Notes under the pieces: generated by a model | What the model saw: only the letters and a program-made list of their open reading frames with translations | The model's database searches: none | What the model was told of the DNA's origin: nothing | In this document: piece after piece, positions 1 through 12,202 of the stretch | Layout of the letters: each line of letters opens with the position of its first letter | Position numbering within the stretch: position 1 is the first letter of the stretch | Program-made: the position numbers and the translations under genes | Source: an uncultured Bryobacterales bacterium | GTDB lineage: Bacteria; Acidobacteriota; Terriglobia; Bryobacterales; UBA6623 | Length of the DNA: 64,000 nt | Assembly: GCA_951813065.1 (NCBI GenBank) | Contig: CATOTH010000002.1 | Span: 682,001-746,000 of the forward strand | Reading direction: 5' to 3'

Positions 1-3217
<3,217 letters not shown>

Positions 3218-3391
3218 TCGAACTGTTCTCAGTGTAGCGCCGCCGGTGGCGGCGAGACGTCGGCCGCTTCGGGCGTCTGGGCCTACAATCGGGAGTTCCG
3301 GCAACATGCATTCCACGCCGCCAGCCGCAAGAGACTCCGAGCCGCCGCGCTCGGCCGCACCCTGCCGGTCCGGGCCGCTGGGAGTCGGCCG

Positions 3392-4318
3392 ATGAGCGCT
3401 CTCGCGGGCCGGATTCGTCGCGGCGACCCGAGGGCGTTGGCGCGTGGGCTCACCTTGATCGAGAATCGCGCGCCAGAGGCCGACAGTCTGCTTGTCGACC
3501 TGCATCGGCCGGGTTCCGTGGCGCTACGGATTGGCATCACCGGCGCCCCCGGCGTCGGCAAGAGCACGCTCGTTGACGGCATCGCGGCGGAAATGCGCCG
3601 CGAGGGGGCCGAGGTCGCGATCCTGGCCGTTGATCCAAGCAGTCCGTTCAGCGGCGGCGCGGTGCTGGGTGATCGCGTGCGCATGCAGAGGCATCACGCC
3701 GACCGCGGCGTATTCATCCGATCGATGGCCTCGCGAGGAGAGCTCGGAGGCCTCGCCCCCACGGTGAGCGACGCGCTGACGCTCCTTGAGGCATCCGGGC
3801 GCGATGCAGTGCTGATCGAGACCGCGGGCGTGGGGCAGAGCGAAATCGATGTCATGCAAGTGGCCGGCACAGTGGCTGTGGTGCTCACTCCGGCGACGGG
3901 CGACGACATCCAGGCCGCCAAGGCTGGCATTATGGAGATCGCCGATCTGTTCGTGATCAACAAGGCCGACCAGCCGGGAGCCGACGAGTTGGAGCGACAG
4001 CTTCTTGCAATGATTTCGCTAACCCCCCGCGGCCGCCCCAAACCGCCCGTCTTGCGCACCTCCGCAATTCGTTGCGAGGGCGTTGGCGAACTGGTCGCCG
4101 CATTGCGAACAGCCGAATCGAGGCGCCCCGGCGCCGACTACTGGAAACGGTTGCTAAGGGGCCGGATCGGGGGTGAGTTCCGCGGCATGCTGGCTGCGGG
4201 TCTCGTGCCCGGCTTGGACCTGGACGCCGCCGCCGAGGCCGTGGCCGCCGGATCACTGAACCCATACGCTTACGCCCGGCAGGTCCTGGAACAACTGCGT
4301 CAGGAATGGAATCGATGA
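3392..4318 (+). CDS. meaB: methylmalonyl-CoA mutase-associated GTPase MeaB (ArgK family)
   Basis: A 308-residue P-loop GTPase that, in this family, protects and reloads adenosylcobalamin-dependent methylmalonyl-CoA mutase. Visible motifs are Walker A GITGAPGVGKST (about 50-59), the metal/switch segment DPSSPFSGGAVLGDR, ETAGVGQSE (G3), and NKAD (G4). The C-terminal arm ends in YARQVLEQLRQEWNR. The start at 3392 is preceded by GGGAG with about 8 bases spacing; the frame is open upstream but that part has no family similarity. A TACAAT box at 3284 could be a -10 element. The next gene overlaps by ATGA and encodes methylmalonyl-CoA epimerase, which supports the propionate/methylmalonyl assignment. 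The mutase itself is not in this window. Confidence 0.95.
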   Translation: MSALAGRIRRGDPRALARGLTLIENRAPEADSLLVDLHRPGSVALRIGITGAPGVGKSTLVDGIAAEMRREGAEVAILAVDPSSPFSGGAVLGDRVRMQRHHADRGVFIRSMASRGELGGLAPTVSDALTLLEASGRDAVLIETAGVGQSEIDVMQVAGTVAVVLTPATGDDIQAAKAGIMEIADLFVINKADQPGADELERQLLAMISLTPRGRPKPPVLRTSAIRCEGVGELVAALRTAESRRPGADYWKRLLRGRIGGEFRGMLAAGLVPGLDLDAAAEAVAAGSLNPYAYARQVLEQLRQEWNR

Positions 4319-4719
4319 CTATTGACCACATCGGCATTGCCGTACGTTCGATTGACCGGGCGCTGGACTTCTACCGGGACGCGCTCGGCGCCGAGCCGGT
4401 TCGACGCGAACGTGTCGAGCAGGAGGCGGTGGAAGCGGCCATCCTGCCGGCCGGAAGCGGACGCATCGAGCTGCTTGAGCCGACCGCTCCCGATTCTGTC
4501 ATTGCCCGTTTCCTCGAGCGCCGCGGTGAAGGCATGCATCATCTTGCGTTGCAGGTCGAGGACATCGAGGGCGCGGCTGCGGCCGTGCGCCGCTCCGGCC
4601 GGCGGTTGGTGGTCGACAAGATCCAGATCGGCGCGGAAGGGTATCGTTATGTATTCGTGCATCCCGCCTGCACCGGAGGCGTGCTGCTCGAACTCGTCGA
4701 ACGGAGCACCGCGGATTGA
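4315..4719 (+). CDS. mce: methylmalonyl-CoA epimerase
   Basis: A 134-residue vicinal-oxygen-chelate (glyoxalase fold) protein that interconverts (2R)- and (2S)-methylmalonyl-CoA. The protein starts TIDHIGIAVRSIDRALDFYR and carries the paired metal ligands of the family: His near the N-terminus (IDHIGIAV), MHHLALQVEDI in the middle, and a late Glu in GGVLLELVE. The length is usual for the family. The ATG at 4315 overlaps the meaB stop (ATGA), indicating translational coupling; an in-frame ATG at 4306 is the alternative start. Confidence 0.95.
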   Translation: MTIDHIGIAVRSIDRALDFYRDALGAEPVRRERVEQEAVEAAILPAGSGRIELLEPTAPDSVIARFLERRGEGMHHLALQVEDIEGAAAAVRRSGRRLVVDKIQIGAEGYRYVFVHPACTGGVLLELVERSTAD

Positions 4720-4740
4720 CCTCCACGTCAAGCAAGCGGC

Positions 4741-6060
4741 ATGGCTGGCCTGAACATCGATAGCGCAATGCACGACCGGAATCGACTCGAACAGTTGCTG
4801 GCCGAAAACGCGCGCCTCAAGCTCGCCGTCGAAGAGCTGTCGATCCTCAACGAGGTGTCGACCGCGGTCTCTTCGACGTCTTCGTTGGATGCCACTGTCG
4901 ACCTCATCGTCCAGAAGTGCGTCAAGCACCTCAAGGTCGAGCAAGGCGCGGTGCTGCTGTTCGACACGCTTGAGCAAGGCTCGGCGCTGCGCACGATGGT
5001 CCGGAAGGTTGACAAGGACACGGGCGGGATTCCCATGCGGCTTGGCGACCAGATCACAGGCTGGATGCTGAGACATCAGAAGCCGCTGATCGTCAACGAT
5101 TTCGACACGGAGAAGCGTTTCCGGGCGCCGTCCGACCGCGGCGGGGTCCACTCCCTGCTGTGCGTGCCGATGAAACTCAAGGGCCGCCTGATCGGCGTAG
5201 TGAACGTCTTCAACAAGACCGGCGGCGCCGAGTTCAGCGCGGGCGACCAGCGATTGCTGAGCATCATCGCAACGCAGTCCGCCCAGGTACTGGAGAACGC
5301 GCGCCTGATGGAGCAGCGCAAGGCGCTCGAGATCCTTGAGGAGGAGCTGCGGCTCGCCCGGGAGATCCAGAAGAAACTGCTTCCCAAGGAATCGCCCCGG
5401 ATCCCGGGCTACGGCATCGCCGGGCTCTCCGAGCCTGCCAAGCGTGTCGGCGGGGATTACTTCGATTTCCTCGATTTCGGTGACCGTCGGCTAGGGCTGT
5501 GCGTGGCGGATGTCTCGGGCAAGGGAATCACAGCCGCGCTGCTCATGTCCAACGTGCAAGCGACCATTCGCAGCCAGGGCCGGCTGGCCCCGGACGCCGG
5601 CGCGTGTGTCTCGCAGTCCAATGACATGCTGTACGCGAGCACCGACTCGGATAAGTTCGTGACCATGTTCTACGCCGTTCTTGACACCGAAAGCCATCGC
5701 CTGCAGTACTGCAACGCGGGGCACAACCCGCCGATCATGATCGGTGGCAACGGCCCGGTGCTGCTCGATACCGGCGGTCCTGTCCTGGGCGTCATGCAGG
5801 GGTTTCCATACGAGCGGGGGGAGGTCGAATTCATGCCGGGCGAGACCCTGCTGGTTTACAGCGATGGATTCAGCGAGGCCATGAATCTGCGGCTCGAGGA
5901 GTTTGGCGATGACCGGTTGAGAGCCTCGGCGGAGGCGCATGCCAACCTGCCCCCCGGCCAGCTGTTGGATGCCCTCCTGGCCGAAGTCAGCGAGTTTTGC
6001 GGCGACGCCGCGCAGGGGGACGACATGACCATCATGGCCGTACAGCGCACGGCGGCCTGA
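4741..6060 (+). CDS. GAF-domain PP2C-type phosphatase (RsbU/SpoIIE-like)
   Basis: A 439-residue cytoplasmic signalling protein. A short N-terminal coiled coil (LEQLLAENARLKLAVEEL) precedes a GAF sensor domain (about 45-190), a linking helix (LEEELRLAREIQKKLLP) typical of RsbU-type regulators, and a PP2C/SpoIIE serine phosphatase domain with PAKRVGGDYFDF, VADVSGKGITAALLMS, YCNAGHNPP, YSDGFSEAMN and GDDMTIMAVQ. These acidic motifs form the metal centre. In the family such enzymes dephosphorylate anti-anti-sigma factors; no anti-sigma partner is nearby, so the target is unknown. The start could be ATG 4741 or ATG 4768; neither has a strong ribosome site. Confidence 0.9.
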   Translation: MAGLNIDSAMHDRNRLEQLLAENARLKLAVEELSILNEVSTAVSSTSSLDATVDLIVQKCVKHLKVEQGAVLLFDTLEQGSALRTMVRKVDKDTGGIPMRLGDQITGWMLRHQKPLIVNDFDTEKRFRAPSDRGGVHSLLCVPMKLKGRLIGVVNVFNKTGGAEFSAGDQRLLSIIATQSAQVLENARLMEQRKALEILEEELRLAREIQKKLLPKESPRIPGYGIAGLSEPAKRVGGDYFDFLDFGDRRLGLCVADVSGKGITAALLMSNVQATIRSQGRLAPDAGACVSQSNDMLYASTDSDKFVTMFYAVLDTESHRLQYCNAGHNPPIMIGGNGPVLLDTGGPVLGVMQGFPYERGEVEFMPGETLLVYSDGFSEAMNLRLEEFGDDRLRASAEAHANLPPGQLLDALLAEVSEFCGDAAQGDDMTIMAVQRTAA

Positions 6061-6083
6061 ACGGAACGCTCGGGCGCCGAGGG

Positions 6084-7439
6084 TCAGGTCGCAGCGATTG
6101 CGGCAGCGATTCGCTGACTGCGCTGCACGCAGTCCGGAATCCCCAGACCGCTGTAGCCGTTTCCGGCCAGGTGCAGTCCCGGCAGATGGAGGGCACGGTC
6201 TTCCAACTCGCTGGACCGCGCGGAATGTCCCACGCTGTACTGCGGCATCGAGCGCTCCCAGCGGAACGCCCCGCCGGCGGCGGGAGCGGGGTGGAACCCC
6301 ATCCAGTTCCGCAACTCTGAGTCAGCTTTCGCGACGATCGAGTCTTGACTGGCTTGCAGGAAGCGGTCGGCCGCATTTCCCGTGAGGAACGCGCGCAGCA
6401 GCACCTTGTCGACGGGCACCCGGTCCGCGAACTTGGTGTTGACCCAGGTGCAGGCGGCCAGGCAGCTCTCTTCCTTGCGAGGAACCAGCAGTCCGAACCC
6501 GTCCAGCGGATGGCCGAATCCCGATGCCGGATACACCAACCCGGCGACGACTGACGAGGTGTAATCGATTGTATTGAGCGCCCGGGCCAGGTCCTCGTCC
6601 GTGGTTTCCAGCAACCGGCCCGCCTCGTGCGCCGGCGTCGCCAGCACAACGGTGTCGGCGACGGCCGAGCGCTCCGCGCAATGCAAGTGCCAGCCGTTCA
6701 CGGACCGCTCCAGCCTCATGACCTCGTCATGAACGATTTCGCACGTCCCAGACACCGTGTGCTCGAGGGCGGCGACCAGCGAGCCCATGCCGTCGCGCAG
6801 GGTGAGGAACAAGGGATTCGGAGGATTGCGCTGCCGGTTGGCGAAAACGCCCCGCAAGATGCTCCCGTGGGTCCGCTCGTAGTCTACGAAACGCGGAATG
6901 ACCTGGTTCGCCGAGAGCCTTTCGGGCGGCGAGCCGTAGACTCCTGCAAGCATCGGCTGGGCGATGTACTCGACGGCCTCGTCTCCGAAATGGTCACGAA
7001 CGAAGTCCGCGACGGACCGGTCCCCATGCTCTGCCGGGCGGCGAAACCACTCCACTGCGAAGCGCATCTTGGCGGGCAGTCCAAGCAGCGGCGTGGTTGC
7101 GATTTGCCAGGGCTTGGACGGCGCCAGCAGCCGCATGCTCTCGGGCAGGGGCACGAGCCGGCCGCCGCGGACTACGAACGTCCGCCGCCTCGAGTCGTTG
7201 GATCCGATGACCTGGCTGCCGATGCCGAGATCCCGGGCCAGGTCCAGCATCCAGGTCTTCTCGGCCAGCCAGCTGTCCGCTCCGGCCTCCAGCAAGCATC
7301 CGTCCAGCCGCTCTGTCAGGATTGTGCCGCCCAGCCGCGAGCGTTTCTCGAATAGCTTGGAAGCGACTCCCTTGCGTCCGAGATAGTAAGCTGCCGACAG
7401 TCCCGATACGCCGCCTCCGACGATGGCAACCTGCTTCAT
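6084..7439 (-). CDS. hemG: protoporphyrinogen/coproporphyrinogen oxidase (FAD-dependent, HemY type)
   Basis: A 451-residue FAD enzyme oxidising porphyrinogen to porphyrin late in heme synthesis. The N-terminal dinucleotide-binding motif is VAIVGGGVSGLSAAYYLGR, followed by RLGGTILTERLDG. The C-terminal FAD contact is HLPGLHLAGNGYSGLGIPDC. Family features such as LLGLPAKMRF and the SVADFVRDHFGDEAVEYI segment are present. The ATG at 7439 overlaps the hemE stop (ATGA), so the two genes form a translationally coupled hemE-hemG operon. The frame extends upstream without family similarity, so the longer reading is rejected. Confidence 0.93.
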   Translation of the reverse strand: MKQVAIVGGGVSGLSAAYYLGRKGVASKLFEKRSRLGGTILTERLDGCLLEAGADSWLAEKTWMLDLARDLGIGSQVIGSNDSRRRTFVVRGGRLVPLPESMRLLAPSKPWQIATTPLLGLPAKMRFAVEWFRRPAEHGDRSVADFVRDHFGDEAVEYIAQPMLAGVYGSPPERLSANQVIPRFVDYERTHGSILRGVFANRQRNPPNPLFLTLRDGMGSLVAALEHTVSGTCEIVHDEVMRLERSVNGWHLHCAERSAVADTVVLATPAHEAGRLLETTDEDLARALNTIDYTSSVVAGLVYPASGFGHPLDGFGLLVPRKEESCLAACTWVNTKFADRVPVDKVLLRAFLTGNAADRFLQASQDSIVAKADSELRNWMGFHPAPAAGGAFRWERSMPQYSVGHSARSSELEDRALHLPGLHLAGNGYSGLGIPDCVQRSQRIAAAIAAT

Positions 7440-8470
7440 TGCCGTGGCTCGGCGGCGTAGTCCCGGACCATGTGCACGACGGCGCGAACGTTCTCGACCG
7501 GCGTCTCGGGAATGATCCCGTGACCGAGATTGAAGATATGGCCCGGCCTTGCTGCCGCGCTGTCCAGGATGGCATGCACCTTGGCCTTCAGTGCTGGTAG
7601 TGGCGCCAGCAGGGCGATCGGGTCGAGATTGCCCTGTACGGCCACGCCGTGCCCAACGCGCGCCCATGCCGAGCCGAGATCGACTCGCCAATCCAGTCCG
7701 AGCACATCGCCGCCCGCACTGTTGAACACTTCAAGGAACGTGCCGTTACCGGTTCCGAAATGGATGACCGGAGACCCCTCCGCGCGGATGCGGCGAACCA
7801 GCTCCCGGGAGTGGGGCAAGACAAATCGCTCGTAGTCGGAAGGAGCCAGGACGCCCACCCAGCTGTCAAATACTTGGATCGCCGCCGCGCCCCCCGCAAG
7901 TTGGGATGCGGCATACGGAACGAGCACTTCCACGAGCCGCTCCATCAGATCTTGCCAAGCCTCCGGCTCCGCCCACATCAGGTGTTTCGTGCGGGCGTAG
8001 TGACGGGAACTACCGCCCTCGATCATGTAGCTCGCCAAGGTGAACGGCGCTCCCACGAAGCCAATCACCGGCACGCGGCCTCCGAGGTTCTTCCGCGCGA
8101 GCGCGATGGACTCCGCCACGTAGCCAAGCTCTGCCACGCGGTCAGTCGCAAGCCTGCCGACATCGGCCGCGACACGAACCGGGGGACTGATCCTGGGGCC
8201 GTCCCCGGCGACGAACTCGACCCCCAGGCCCATCGGTTCGAGCGGCAGCAGCAGGTCCGCGAAAATGATCGCGGCGTCCACGTCCAGGGCCTCGACGGGC
8301 TGTTGGGTCACTTCTGCGGCGAGGCGCGGCGTCTTGCAGAGATCCAGGATCGAATGGCTCCGACGTAGCGAGCGGTAGTCCGCCATGTAGCGTCCTGCTT
8401 GCCGCATGAACCAGACCGGAGTGCAGTCCGTCGGCTTGCGGGCACATGCGCAGAGGAATCGCCCCGCCAT
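7436..8470 (-). CDS. hemE: uroporphyrinogen decarboxylase
   Basis: A 344-residue TIM-barrel enzyme converting uroporphyrinogen III to coproporphyrinogen III. The substrate-binding signature is VWFMRQAGRYMADYR near residue 19, where most HemE proteins have a Leu-Pro form. FADLLLPLEPMG, GFVGAPFTLASYMIEGG, QVFDSWVG and NLGHGIIPETPVENV also match the family along its full length. It is the first gene of hemE-hemG; a promoter lies about 45 bases upstream. The start ATG at 8470 gives the standard short N-terminus. Confidence 0.96.
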   Translation of the reverse strand: MAGRFLCACARKPTDCTPVWFMRQAGRYMADYRSLRRSHSILDLCKTPRLAAEVTQQPVEALDVDAAIIFADLLLPLEPMGLGVEFVAGDGPRISPPVRVAADVGRLATDRVAELGYVAESIALARKNLGGRVPVIGFVGAPFTLASYMIEGGSSRHYARTKHLMWAEPEAWQDLMERLVEVLVPYAASQLAGGAAAIQVFDSWVGVLAPSDYERFVLPHSRELVRRIRAEGSPVIHFGTGNGTFLEVFNSAGGDVLGLDWRVDLGSAWARVGHGVAVQGNLDPIALLAPLPALKAKVHAILDSAAARPGHIFNLGHGIIPETPVENVRAVVHMVRDYAAEPRQ

Positions 8471-8516
8471 CGCACCACTATATCAACTGACACACTAAGT
8501 GATTGATCATAGTATA

Positions 8517-8545
8517 CTTATAGCCATTCTTCGCAAGCTGGACAA
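8517..8545 (-). promoter_or_regulatory. candidate sigma70-type promoter of hemE-hemG
   Basis: On the minus strand TTGTCC (8545-8540) is followed after 17 bases by TATAAG (8522-8517). The predicted start is near 8510, about 40 bases before the hemE ATG. The spacer-to-start stretch is unusually AT-rich and holds small palindromes: AGTATACT (8511-8518), TGATCA (8504-8509) and CACTAAGTG (8493-8501). These may be a repressor site, but no regulator can be named. Confidence 0.5.
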
Positions 8546-8583
8546 GACTCTGAGCGGCGGCTGCAGCGTTGAAGGTGGCGGCA

Positions 8584-9633
8584 TCAGAAGCGCGGAAGCG
8601 ACGGCCTTCGGTAGAGTTCACCGAAGCCGCCTGGGGGGATCCGCAGAGGAACGCCCGTGATCGGTTCCTCGCCTAGGTGATAGACCCGGTTGTTGACATA
8701 GGCATAGGTGCGTTCATGCAGTTTCCCGTCCAAGCCGATCAGCACGCGGAAGCCGGTGCCCGTTCCGTGCTGCGTCTCGAAGTCCGAGACCGTCTCGATT
8801 GGCAGGTAGCCCGTCAGCCTGGAATCCCGGCGGATGATCGAGTAGCGATCGAGGCGGCTGTTCCACTGGAACACCAAGAGGCGGTCGAAGTCATAGGTCC
8901 CATCCCGGCGTTCGGATTGGACCCACAGCCAGGTGGGCTTGCTCACATTCAGGGATTCGTCATGGACAGCGCCGATCGCGAAGTAGGCATTGATCGCTAG
9001 CCCCTGCGCCAGTCTTGCGACTTCCAACGGTATATCGGCATAGGCCATGTTGCCGATCAGCCAGCCGGCCTGGTTGATTTCCGGAACCCGCACAAGATAC
9101 CAGTGGTCCTGCCCGGTAGGGGCGGGCGGCCGTCTCGATGTGGCTGCCGCCGCGGGCAAGCGGTCGACAAGCATCCGATCCAGCACCTGGAAGCCTTGGT
9201 CCTTGGTGAGCTGGTAGAAGGTCGGAGACCAGCGGTACGGTTCCACATGGACGTTAAGCGTGTCGCGGGATCGAAAAAGGCCTTGGTTCGGAAGTGTCTC
9301 GCACTGGCGCGTGAGAAGCCGCAAGGCACGTCGCTGGGGATCGTTGATGAGCAAATCCCGGGGAACCCAGCCTTCGAGCTGGCTGGCCGTTCGAATCCGC
9401 ACGTAGCTGCGGTGCGTTTCGAGAATCTGCGCCTGCGTGTCGAATTGGAGCACCCCATTGACCGGTGCGTCGGGTTCGATTCCCGCCAGCAACTCGACGC
9501 CGTTCCGGGAATAGTAGAGCTCCTCCGGAGCCGACGGCGCGGGAGCTACCGCGCAACCGGCGAAGCAGCTAGCTGCCAGCACCGCGGACAGGCGCGATGC
9601 CGGTTGGATGGCAGCTAGCGGACCGAGTTTCAT
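8584..9633 (-). CDS. SH3-like-domain lipoprotein of unknown function
   Basis: A 349-residue predicted lipoprotein. The N-terminus (MKLGPLAAIQPASRLSAVLA, then ASCFAGC) is a signal with a lipobox-like Cys at about residue 27. Two stretches look like bacterial SH3 domains: about 43-95, with ELLAGIEPDAPVNGV and YVRIRTASQLEGWVPRDLL, and about 120-195, ending GWLIGNMAYADIP. The remainder is beta-rich and aromatic (YSIIRRDSRLTGYLPIETV). No catalytic motif is recognised. It is convergent with nothing and sits apart from hemE by 113 bases. Likely cell-envelope associated. Confidence 0.75.
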   Translation of the reverse strand: MKLGPLAAIQPASRLSAVLAASCFAGCAVAPAPSAPEELYYSRNGVELLAGIEPDAPVNGVLQFDTQAQILETHRSYVRIRTASQLEGWVPRDLLINDPQRRALRLLTRQCETLPNQGLFRSRDTLNVHVEPYRWSPTFYQLTKDQGFQVLDRMLVDRLPAAAATSRRPPAPTGQDHWYLVRVPEINQAGWLIGNMAYADIPLEVARLAQGLAINAYFAIGAVHDESLNVSKPTWLWVQSERRDGTYDFDRLLVFQWNSRLDRYSIIRRDSRLTGYLPIETVSDFETQHGTGTGFRVLIGLDGKLHERTYAYVNNRVYHLGEEPITGVPLRIPPGGFGELYRRPSLPRF

Positions 9634-9760
9634 AGCGCGAATCGCTCCGGGGCCACATGGGCCCGCAGGCCTCAGTACAAGACTTAGTGTAGGCCGACAG
9701 TGCCGAGTCCCGTGCTGGCGGGACTATGCCTACACTGAGGGTTCTCGGCCGGTGCGCGGA

Positions 9761-9982
9761 ATGAGCGAGCCTGGATCCAAGCGCGTTCGTTGCGGTGATT
9801 GCCAGTTGCTGCTCGATCTGGCGCGCGACCGCCTTGCCGGGTCGCCGATCGATCCCGACCAGTATTGCCCGGAGTGTTGGAAGGGTGGTGCGCGGCCTGC
9901 TGCTTGCCCCCATTGCGGCAGCCTCGTGTGCGCGGAGTGCGGGTCGATCTTGGAGTCGGCCGCAGATTTGGGACTTGGCTGA
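9761..9982 (+). CDS. small four-CxxC zinc-ribbon protein
   Basis: A 73-residue protein with four CxxC knuckles: CGDC, CPEC, CPHC and CAEC. These could bind two zinc ions. The start ATG 9761 removes a low-complexity upstream extension of the frame. A TACACT box at 9731-9736 may be a -10 element. There is no informative neighbour: the lipoprotein gene lies divergently upstream and a DinB gene follows after about 150 bases. No function is known to me; comparable orphan zinc ribbons act as protein or nucleic-acid adaptors. Confidence 0.6.
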   Translation: MSEPGSKRVRCGDCQLLLDLARDRLAGSPIDPDQYCPECWKGGARPAACPHCGSLVCAECGSILESAADLGLG

Positions 9983-10132
9983 GTTTCGATGGGCTCCGGC
10001 CGTAACCTTGCTATCTGGGGATCTGCCTATTTGATGAGGGGCTGGACAGTGCCCTGTCCGTAGATCCCCGGGACAGAGCGGGTCGATAGATGAACGGTTC
10101 CGCCGATTTTGGCTGACCAAGGAGTGAATCCC

Positions 10133-10666
10133 ATGCTTGAAACCATCCGACGCACGGCGTTGCTGTGTGCGCTGACTATTGTCGCGGTGCCGTTGTTGTG
10201 CGCTGACGGAGACGCCTTTGTGAAGGAGGCGCAAACATTCGCGAGTAACTCGGCAGGGAAGTACGCCGATCTGGCCGAAGCGATGCCCGCCGAGAAGTAT
10301 ACCTACCGGCCCGGCGAGGGCGTCCGCTCGGTGAGCGAAGTGTTCCTCCACGTCGCGAGCGCCAACTACTTCGTCTCGCGGGCGATGGGCATGATGCCGC
10401 CCGAGGGGCTTGACTTGCGCGGGCTTGAGAAATCGACAACAGACAAGCAGGAGATCATTTCCAGGATGAAGATGTCGTTCGATCATCTCAAGAGCGCCAT
10501 GGGGCAGTTCGGTGCCGATGATGCGGAAAAGCCGATGAAGCTGTTCGGTCGTGACACAACCGCGCGCGGCGCGATGACGATGGCGATCACGCACCTGAGC
10601 GAACATCTGGGCCAATCGATCGCATACGCTCGCGTGAACGGCGTCGTTCCTCCTTGGAACCAGTAG
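10133..10666 (+). CDS. secreted DinB-family protein
   Basis: A 177-residue protein with a signal peptide (ALLCALTIVAVPLLCADGDAF) followed by a DinB/YfiT-like four-helix bundle. Metal-ligand-type histidines occur in SEVFLHVASANYF and in MAITHLSEHLGQSIAYAR, matching the three-His arrangement of the fold. An excellent ribosome site AAGGAG sits 8 bases before the ATG. DinB proteins are commonly thiol- or metal-dependent transferases of unknown substrate. A second, cytosolic DinB gene lies at 35303. Confidence 0.85.
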   Translation: MLETIRRTALLCALTIVAVPLLCADGDAFVKEAQTFASNSAGKYADLAEAMPAEKYTYRPGEGVRSVSEVFLHVASANYFVSRAMGMMPPEGLDLRGLEKSTTDKQEIISRMKMSFDHLKSAMGQFGADDAEKPMKLFGRDTTARGAMTMAITHLSEHLGQSIAYARVNGVVPPWNQ

Positions 10667-10694
10667 GCGGCGGCGCGCGAGACACGGTCTTTCC

Positions 10695-11471
10695 ATGAAG
10701 GTACTACGCATCAGGGCGATTGCCACTGTTGTACTGGGACTATCCGTCGTCGCCCTGGTGGCCAGCGGTCAGGAATTCGCGTTGGATTCAGCGGTCGGGC
10801 TGGAACTGGTGAACGTGGAGGCGGCGCCCGAAACACTCGAAGGACGCCAGGGCGTCAGGCTTGCCGCGGATCCGGAAGTCGTGAGAGAGGCTGCGGCGAA
10901 GCGCCGCAAGATGGCTGAGGAAATGCGCGCCAGGGGCGAGCAGCCGCGGGGCCCCGGAGCCTTCGAGAGCCTGCGTACGAACCACCTTGCAGTCATCGAG
11001 GACGTGGAGTTCGGCAACGGCACGATCGAAGTCGAGGTTTCCGGTCAGCCCGCAGCTGGGACACAGCAGGGCGCTCGTGGGTTCGTCGGCATCGCGTGGC
11101 GGTTGCAGGACGATTACAAGACCTACGATTGCTTCTATTTGCGACCCACCAACGGCCGTTCCGAAGACCAGGAGAGACGGAACCATACAGCGCAATACAT
11201 CTCGCACCCGGAATGGACCTGGCTTCGCTTTCGCACCGAAACCCCGAGCAAGTACGAGACGTACGTTGACATCGTGCCGGGCGAGTGGATTCGGGTCAAG
11301 ATCGTCGTGGATGGCGAGAAGGCGCGGTTGCACGTCAACGGGGCCGAACAGCCGACATTGGTCGTGAACGACGTGAAGTCCGGTGCTGCTGCCACCGGCA
11401 AGGTGGCCCTCTGGCTAGAGGGCTCGACCGTCGCGCACTACCGCAACCTCAAGATCTCGCCGGCCCCTTGA
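10695..11471 (+). CDS. secreted beta-sandwich (DUF1080/concanavalin-like) protein
   Basis: A 258-residue exported protein: signal peptide (about 1-25), a charged helical segment (EVVREAAAKRRKMAEEMRAR), then a jelly-roll-like domain with GTIEVEVSG, GFVGIAWRLQDDYKTYDCFY, EWIRVKIVVDGEKARLHVNG and a terminal GKVALWLEGSTVAHYRNLKI. This pattern is that of DUF1080/laminin-G-like sandwiches that bind carbohydrate or act as 3-keto-disaccharide hydrolases. No catalytic residues are assignable. It starts 28 bases after the DinB gene and overlaps the next gene by four bases, so a small operon is likely. Confidence 0.75.
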   Translation: MKVLRIRAIATVVLGLSVVALVASGQEFALDSAVGLELVNVEAAPETLEGRQGVRLAADPEVVREAAAKRRKMAEEMRARGEQPRGPGAFESLRTNHLAVIEDVEFGNGTIEVEVSGQPAAGTQQGARGFVGIAWRLQDDYKTYDCFYLRPTNGRSEDQERRNHTAQYISHPEWTWLRFRTETPSKYETYVDIVPGEWIRVKIVVDGEKARLHVNGAEQPTLVVNDVKSGAAATGKVALWLEGSTVAHYRNLKISPAP

Positions 11472-12163
11472 GCGCGATCGACGTCGAGATCGGCCGGCTC
11501 CTGGGAGCATGGGAGCCCGCTATCGGACGCCCGACGTGCGGCCCGGGCTGTTCCGCGTGCTGCGAGCGCATGACTGTGATCGTCTCCTCTCAGGAGGCCC
11601 GTGCGCTGGTCCGGGACGCACCCGGGTTCACGGACGCGGTCGAGTCTGCCGTGGCGCGCCTGTCCCCTGTTGCAAGCCTGAACGAACTGCTCGACCTCGG
11701 ACCGTGCGTGTACTTGGACGGCGGAGAGTGCCAGGTCTACGCCTCCCGGCCGGATGCTTGTCGCGCCTGCCACGTCTGGCACGACTCCCTCCACTGCGGC
11801 CGCCAGGACTTCGACATGTGCACTCCGGCGGAACTCAACCAGTTGCGCTTGCAGCATATGGGCAAACGGATGCTGGAGGAGTTCGCTCGCGGCCGGCGCC
11901 CGTTCCGCGGATACCTGCTGCCGGCGGTCTGGCTGATGTCCAGACGGCTCGACGACTACCTCGCGGGTGCGGATTTGCGCGCGACTGTGGCTCAGCGATG
12001 GAGGCAGACCGACCTGCTCGAGTTTCCGACCGAAGAGGCCCTGCGGCGGGAGGCAGCCGAGCTCGAAGCGGTGTTCCGCGATGAATACAACCCCATGGGG
12101 TTTCCACGCGCGGCGCGCGCCCGGGACCGCCGGTTGCTCGCGGCGTTCGATCTCCGCACCTAG
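11468..12163 (+). CDS. YkgJ-family cysteine-cluster protein
   Basis: A 231-residue protein with the Zn/Fe-S binding cysteine pattern of the YkgJ (UPF0153) family: CGPGCSACC near residue 25, then CVYLDGGECQVYASRPDACRACH in the middle (given here as spaced Cys residues) and a later Cys in FDMCTPAEL. The start is taken as TTG 11468, which overlaps the previous stop as TTGA and gives MSAIDVEIGRLLGAWEPAIG; no ATG is available in frame before the first cysteines. The biochemical role of the family is not established. Confidence 0.75.
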   Translation: MSAIDVEIGRLLGAWEPAIGRPTCGPGCSACCERMTVIVSSQEARALVRDAPGFTDAVESAVARLSPVASLNELLDLGPCVYLDGGECQVYASRPDACRACHVWHDSLHCGRQDFDMCTPAELNQLRLQHMGKRMLEEFARGRRPFRGYLLPAVWLMSRRLDDYLAGADLRATVAQRWRQTDLLEFPTEEALRREAAELEAVFRDEYNPMGFPRAARARDRRLLAAFDLRT

Positions 12164-12202
12164 CCACTCGTAGGTACGAGCAGCTTGGCAAGGAGGTCCC
12201 GC

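Noticed and set aside
9569..10726. A 385-codon minus-strand frame over the zinc-ribbon and DinB genes
   Set aside because: The plus-strand DinB gene has an ideal ribosome site and signal peptide; the minus frame shows none of these.
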